64,000 nt of DNA, taken from assembly GCA_936450465.1 (NCBI GenBank), contig OW388297.1:63858063-63922062 (forward strand), given 5' to 3'. The stretch is from Gibbula magus (taxonomy: Eukaryota; Mollusca; Gastropoda; Trochida; Trochidae). The notes beneath the pieces are model-generated. The model was not told where the DNA came from, did not search any database, and saw nothing but the letters and a program-made list of their open reading frames with translations. Shown piece after piece: positions 58,001 through 64,000 of the stretch (its first letter is position 1; each line of letters opens with the position of its first letter). Both the position numbers and the translations under genes were made by a program.

Positions 58001-61000
58001 ACTGAGCAATGTACAGAACCATTGTTGGTCAACTGACCAATGTACAGAACCATTGTTGGTCAACTGACCAATGTACAGAACCATTGTTGGTGAACTGAGC
58101 AATGTATAGAACCATTGTTGGTGAACTGAGCAATGTACAGAACCATTGTTGGTCAACTGACCAATGTACAGAACCATTGTTGGTGAACTGAGCAATGTAC
58201 AGAACCATTGTTGGTGAACTGAGCAATGTACAGAACCATTGTTGGTCAACTGAGCAATGTACAGAACCATTGTTGGTCAACTGAGCAATGTACAGAACCA
58301 TTGTTGGTCAACTGACTAATGTACAGAACCATTGTTGGTCAACTGACCAATGTACAGAACCATTGTTGGTCAACTGACCAATGTACAGAACCATTGTTGG
58401 TCAACTGACCAATGTACAGAACCATTGTTGGTGAACTGAGCAATGTACAGAACCATAATTGGTCAACTGAGCAATGTACAGAACCATTGTTGGTCAACTG
58501 ACCAATATACAGAACCATTGTTGGTCAACTGAGCAATGTACAGAACCATTGCTGGTCAACTGAGCAATGTACAGAACCATTGTTGGTCAACTGACCAATG
58601 TACAGAACCATTGTTGGTGAACTGAGCAATGTACAGAACCATTGTGGGTGAACTGAGCAATGTACAGAACCATTGTTGGTGAACTGAGCAATGTACAGAA
58701 CCATTGTTGGTCAACTGACCAATGTACAGAACCATTGTTGGTGAACTGAGCAATGTACAGAACCATTGTTGGTGAACTGAGCAATGTACAGAACCATTGT
58801 TGGTCAACTGAGCAATGTACAGAACCATTGTTGGTCAACTGAGCAATGTACAGAACCATTGTTGGTCAACTGACTAATGTACAGAACCATTGTTGGTCAA
58901 CTGACCAATGTACAGAACCATTGTTGGTCAACTGACCAATGTACAGAACCATTGTTGGTCAACTGACCAATGTACAGAACCATTGTTGGTGAACTGAGCA
59001 ATGTACAGAACCATATTTGGTCAACTGAGCAATGTACAGAACCATTGTTGGTCAACTGACCAATATACAGAACCATTGTTGGTCAACTGAGCAATGTACA
59101 GAACCATTGCTGGTCAACTGAGCAATGTACAGAACCATTGTTGGTCAACTGACCAATGTACAGAACCATTGTTGGTGAACTGAGCAATGTACAGAACCAT
59201 TGTGGGTGAACTGAGCAATGTACAGAACCATTGTTGGTCAACTGAGCAATGTACAGAACCATTATTGGTCAACTGAGCAATGTACAGAACCATTGTTGGT
59301 CAACTGAGCAATGTACAGAACCATTATTGGTCAACTGAGCAATGTACAGAACCATTGTTGGTCAACTGAGCAATGTACAGAACCATTGTTGGTGAACTGA
59401 GCAATGTACAGAACCATTGTTGGTCAACTGAGCAATGTACAGAACCATTGTTGGTCAACTGACCAATATACAGAACCATTGTTGGTCAACTGAGCAATGT
59501 ACAGAACCATTGTTGGTCAACTGAGCAATGTACAGAACCATTGTTGGTCAACTGAGCAATATACAGAACCATTGTTGGTCAACTGAGCAATGTACAGAAC
59601 CATTGTTGGTGAACTGAGCAATGTACAGAACCATTATTGGTCAACTGAGCAATGTACAGAACCATTGTTGGTCAACTGAGCAATGTACAGAACCATTGTT
59701 GGTCAATTGAGCAATGTACAGAACCATTATTGGTCAACTGAGCAATGTACAGAACCATTGTTGGTCAACTGAGCAATGTACAGAACCATTGTTGGTCAAC
59801 TGAGCAATGTACAGAACCATTGTTGGTGAACTGAGCAATGTACAGAACCATTGTTGGTCAACTGACCAATATACAGAACCATTGTTGGTCAACTGAGCAA
59901 TGTACAGAACCATTGCTGGTCAACTGAGCAATGTACAGAACCATTGTTGGTCAACTGACCAATGTACAGAACCATTGTTGGTGAACTGAGCAATGTACAG
60001 AACCATTGTGGGTGAACTGAGCAATGTACAGAACCATTGTTGGTCAACTGAGCAATGTACAGAACCATTATTGGTCAACTGAGCAATGTACAGAACCATT
60101 GTTGGTCAACTGAGCAATGTACAGAACCATTATTGGTCAACTGAGCAATGTACAGAACCATTGTTGGTCAACTGAGCAATGTACAGAACCATTGTTGGTG
60201 AACTGAGCAATGTACAGAACCATTGTTGGTCAACTGAGCAATGTACAGAACCATTGTTGGTCAACTGAGCAATGTACAGAACCATTATTGGTCAACTGAG
60301 CAATGTACAGAACCATTATTGGTCAACTGAGCAATGTACAGAACCATTATTGGTCAACTGAGCAATGTACAGAACCATTATTGGTCAACTGAGCAATGTA
60401 CAGAACCATTATTGGTCAACTGAGCAATGTACAGAACCATTGTTGGTGAACTGAGCAATGTACAGAACCATTGTTGGTCAACTGACAAATGTACAGAACC
60501 ATTGTTGGTCAACTGAGCAATGTACAGAACCATTGTTGGTCAACTGAGCAATGTACAGAACCATTGTTGGTCAACTGAGCAATGTACAGAACCATTGTTG
60601 GTCAACTGAGCAATGTACAGAACCATTGTTGGTCAACTGAGCAATGTACAGAACCATTGTTGGTGAACTGAGCAATGTACAGAACCATTATTGGTCAACT
60701 GAGCAATGTAAAGAACCATTGTTGGTCAACTGAGCAATGTACAGAACCATTGTTGGTCAACTGAGCAATGTACAGAACCATTATTGGTCAACTGAGCAAT
60801 GTACAGAACCATTGTTGGTGAACTGAGCAATGTACAGAACCATTGTTGGTCAACTGAGCAATGTACAGAACCATTGTTGGTGAACTGAGCAATGTACAGA
60901 ACCATTGTTGGTCAACTGAGCAATGTACAGAACCATTATTGGTCAACTGAGCAATGTACAGAACCATTATTGGTCAACTGAGCAATGTACAGAACCATTA

Positions 61001-64000
61001 TTGGTCAACTGAGCAATGTACAGAGGTCAACTGAGCAATGTACAGAACCATTGTTGGTGAACTGAGCAATGTACATAACCATTGTTGGTCAACTGACCAA
61101 TGTACAGAACCATTGTTGGTGAACTGAGCAATGTACAGAACCATTGTTGGTCAACTGACCAATGTACAGAACCATTGTTGGTCAACTGACCAATGTACAG
61201 AACCATTGTTGGTGAACTGAGCAATGTATAGAACCATTGTTGGTGAACTGAGCAATGTACAGAACCATTGTTGGTCAACTGACCAATGTACAGAACCATT
61301 GTTGGTGAACTGAGCAATGTACAGAACCATTGTTGGTGAACTGAGCAATGTACAGAACCATTGTTGGTCAACTGAGCAATGTACAGAACCATTGTTGGTC
61401 AACTGAGCAATGTACAGAACCATTGTTGGTCAACTGACTAATGTACAGAACCATTGTTGGTCAACTGACCAATGTACAGAACCATTGTTGGTCAACTGAC
61501 CAATGTACAGAACCATTGTTGGTCAACTGACCAATGTACAGAACCATTGTTGGTGAACTGAGCAATGTACAGAACCATAATTGGTCAACTGAGCAATGTA
61601 CAGAACCATTGTTGGTCAACTGACCAATATACAGAACCATTGTTGGTCAACTGAGCAATGTACAGAACCATTGTTGGTCAACTGAGCAATGTACAGAACC
61701 ATTGTTGGTCAACTGACCAATGTACAGAACCATTGTTGGTGAACTGAGCAATGTACAGAACCATTGTGGGTGAACTGAGCAATGTACAGAACCATTGTTG
61801 GTCAACTGAGCAATGTACAGAACCATTATTGGTCAACTGAGCAATGTACAGAACCATTGTTGGTCAACTGAGCAATGTACAGAACCATTATTGGTCAACT
61901 GAGCAATGTACAGAACCATTGTTGGTCAACTGAGCAATGTACAGAACCATTGTTGGTGAACTGAGCAATGTACAGAACCATTGTTGGTCAACTGAGCAAT
62001 GTACAGAACCATTGTTGGTCAACTGACCAATATACAGAACCATTGTTGGTCAACTGAGCAATGTACAGAACCATTGTTGGTCAACTGAGCAATGTACAGA
62101 ACCATTGTTGGTCAACTGAGCAATATACAGAACCATTGTTGGTCAACTGAGCAATGTACAGAACCATTGTTGGTGAACTGAGCAATGTACAGAACCATTA
62201 TTGGTCAACTGAGCAATGTACAGAACCATTGTTGGTCAACTGAGCAATGTACAGAACCATTGTTGGTCAATTGAGCAATGTACAGAACCATTATTGGTCA
62301 ACTGAGCAATGTACAGAACCATTGTTGGTCAACTGAGCAATGTACAGAACCATTGTTGGTCAACTGAGCAATGTACAGAACCATTGTTGGTGAACTGAGC
62401 AATGTACAGAACCATTGTTGGTCAACTGACCAATATACAGAACCATTGTTGGTCAACTGAGCAATGTACAGAACCATTGCTGGTCAACTGAGCAATGTAC
62501 AGAACCATTGCTGGTCAACTGACCAATGTACAGAACCATTGTTGGTGAACTGAGCAATGTACAGAACCATTGTGGGTGAACTGAGCAATGTACAGAACCA
62601 TTGTTGGTCAACTGAGCAATGTACAGAACCATTATTGGTCAACTGAGCAATGTACAGAACCATTGTTGGTCAACTGAGCAATGTACAGAACCATTATTGG
62701 TCAACTGAGCAATGTACAGAACCATTGTTGGTCAACTGAGCAATGTATAGAACCATTGTTGGTGAACTGAGCAATGTACAGAACCATTGTTGGTCAACTG
62801 AGCAATGTACAGAACCATTGTTGGTCAACTGACCAATGTACAGAACCATTATTGGTCAACTGAGCAATGTACAGAACCATTATTGGTCAACTGAGCAATG
62901 TACAGAACCATTATTGGTCAACTGAGCAATGTACAGAACCATTATTGGTCAACTGAGCAATGTACAGAACCATTATTGGTCAACTGAGCAATGTACAGAA
63001 CCATTATTGGTCAACTGAGCAATGTACAGAACCATTATTGGTCAACTGAGCAATGTACAGAGGTCAACTGAGCAATGTACAGAACCATTGTTGGTGAACT
63101 GAGCAATGTACAGAACCATTGTTGGTGAACTGAGCAATGTACATAACCATTGTTGGTCAACTGACCAATGTACAGAACCATTGTTGGTCAACTGACCAAT
63201 GTACAGAACCATTGTTGGTGAACTGAGCAATGTATAGAACCATTGTTGGTGAACTGAGCAATGTACAGAACCATTGTTGGTCAACTGACCAATGTACAGA
63301 ACCATTGTTGGTCAACTGAGCAATGTACAGAACCATTGTTGGTCAACTGAGCAATGTACAGAACCATTGTTGGTCAACTGAGCAATGTACAGAACCATTG
63401 TTGGTCAACTGACTAATGTACAGAACCATTGTTGGTCAACTGACCAATGTACAGAACCATTGTTGGTCAACTGACCAATGTACAGAACCATTGTTGGTCA
63501 ACTGACCAATGTACAGAACCATTGTTGGTGAACTGAGCAATGTACAGAACCATAATTGGTCAACTGAGCAATGTACAGAACCATTGTTGGTCAACTGACC
63601 AATGTACAGAACCATTATTGGTCAACTGAGCAATGTACAGAACCATTGTTGGTCAACTGAGCAATGTACAGAACCATTGTTGGTCAACTGAGCAATGTAC
63701 AGAACCATTGTTGGTCAACTGACCAATATACAGAACCATTGTTGGTCAACTGAGCAATGTACAGAACCATTGTTAGTCAACTGAGCAATGTACAGAACCA
63801 TTATTAGTCAACTGAGCAATGTACAGAACCATTGTTGGTCAACTGAGCAATGTACAGAACCATTGTGGGTGAACTGAGCCATGTACAGAACCATTGTTGG
63901 TCAACTGAGCAATGTACAGAACCATTGTTGGTCAACTGAGCAATGTACAGAACCATTGTTGGTCAACTGACCAATATACAGAACCATTGTTGGTCAACTG
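55083..64000. repeat. 31 bp satellite array with higher-order structure
   Basis: About 8.9 kb, roughly 288 head-to-tail copies of a 31 bp unit, running off the right edge. The unit starts GGTCAACTGAGCAATG and continues TACAGAACCATTGTT. Recurrent variants occur at a few fixed sites: GGTC/GGTG, GAGC/GACC, GTAC/ATAC and TTGTT/TTATT. Rare variants such as ATTGCTGG, ATTGTGGG and CATAATTGG recur at spacings that are exact multiples of 31. Three units (near 57871, 61024 and 63061) lack the same 9 bp. The minus strand is nearly stop-free in two frames, giving spurious 80-140-codon frames. Confidence 0.98.
56421..57226. repeat. 806 bp (26-monomer) higher-order repeat, first clear example
   Basis: The variant word GTGGGTG recurs at 56421 and 57227, 59202 and 60008, and 61766 and 62572: three times exactly 806 bases, or 26 units of 31. 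The companion variant ATTGCTGG recurs with the same spacing (GCT at 56328 and 57134). The repeat boundary chosen here is arbitrary. Confidence 0.8.

Noticed and set aside
57845..63305. Open frames of 85-141 codons with repeated NNGSVHCSV / QQWFCTLL words on the minus strand
   Set aside because: They are translations of the 31 bp satellite, which has no stop in most frames. 31 is not a multiple of 3, so three frames chain into a 31-residue pseudo-repeat. There is no start context, splice site or composition change.
55083..64000. CRISPR-like array
   Set aside because: Direct repeats follow each other with no unique spacers, and the surroundings are eukaryotic. It is a satellite.

Overview
The window looks like a 64 kb piece of an AT-rich animal genome, most likely a mollusc or other lophotrochozoan. 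It holds one isolated coding exon in a sea of interspersed repeats. There are no operons and no bacterial signals. Recognisable sequences include an Sp5-type three-zinc-finger exon, 3' ends of several non-LTR retrotransposons, a tRNA-derived SINE ending in a GCGGCGTTAAACCAAACTCA-type tail (a tail I associate with molluscs), a Tc1-like transposase relic, and many short inverted-terminal-repeat elements.

Layout. 1-58 is an AT microsatellite. 1773-2005 is a short TTAA-flanked foldback element. 3105-4163 is the only convincing host coding exon: the last exon of an Sp5-like transcription factor with SP box, Btd box, three C2H2 fingers and an acidic tail. It has a clear splice acceptor at 3103-3104 and a poly(A) signal at 4683-4688. 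Its first exon, short in vertebrate Sp5, is not visible and probably lies left of the window. From about 4.7 to 55 kb no further host gene is supported. This stretch holds AT-rich DNA, GC-richer patches that could be regulatory (one near 44.5 kb has three TCF/LEF-type sites, apt for a Wnt-responsive gene such as Sp5), and a dense population of transposons.

The repeats are the most informative part. At least fifteen elements in seven or more families are flanked by TTAA and begin 5'-AG(G), a pattern known for the Kolobok/T2 superfamily. Most are 225-510 bp, and two are about 2.5-2.7 kb without a recognisable transposase. Several nestings can be read directly: a LINE 3' end inside a TTAA element with a 15 bp duplication; a family-A element inside a family-B element; a 2.5 kb TTAA element splitting a Mutator-like MITE that keeps its 9 bp duplication; and two abutting TTAA elements apparently splitting one LINE copy.

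From 55083 to the right edge the window is one satellite array of a 31 bp monomer (about 288 copies). It shows higher-order structure: an 806 bp (26-monomer) repeat and a recurrent 9 bp deletion marker that stays in exact monomer register. The long open frames in this array are by-products of a stop-poor repeat, not genes.
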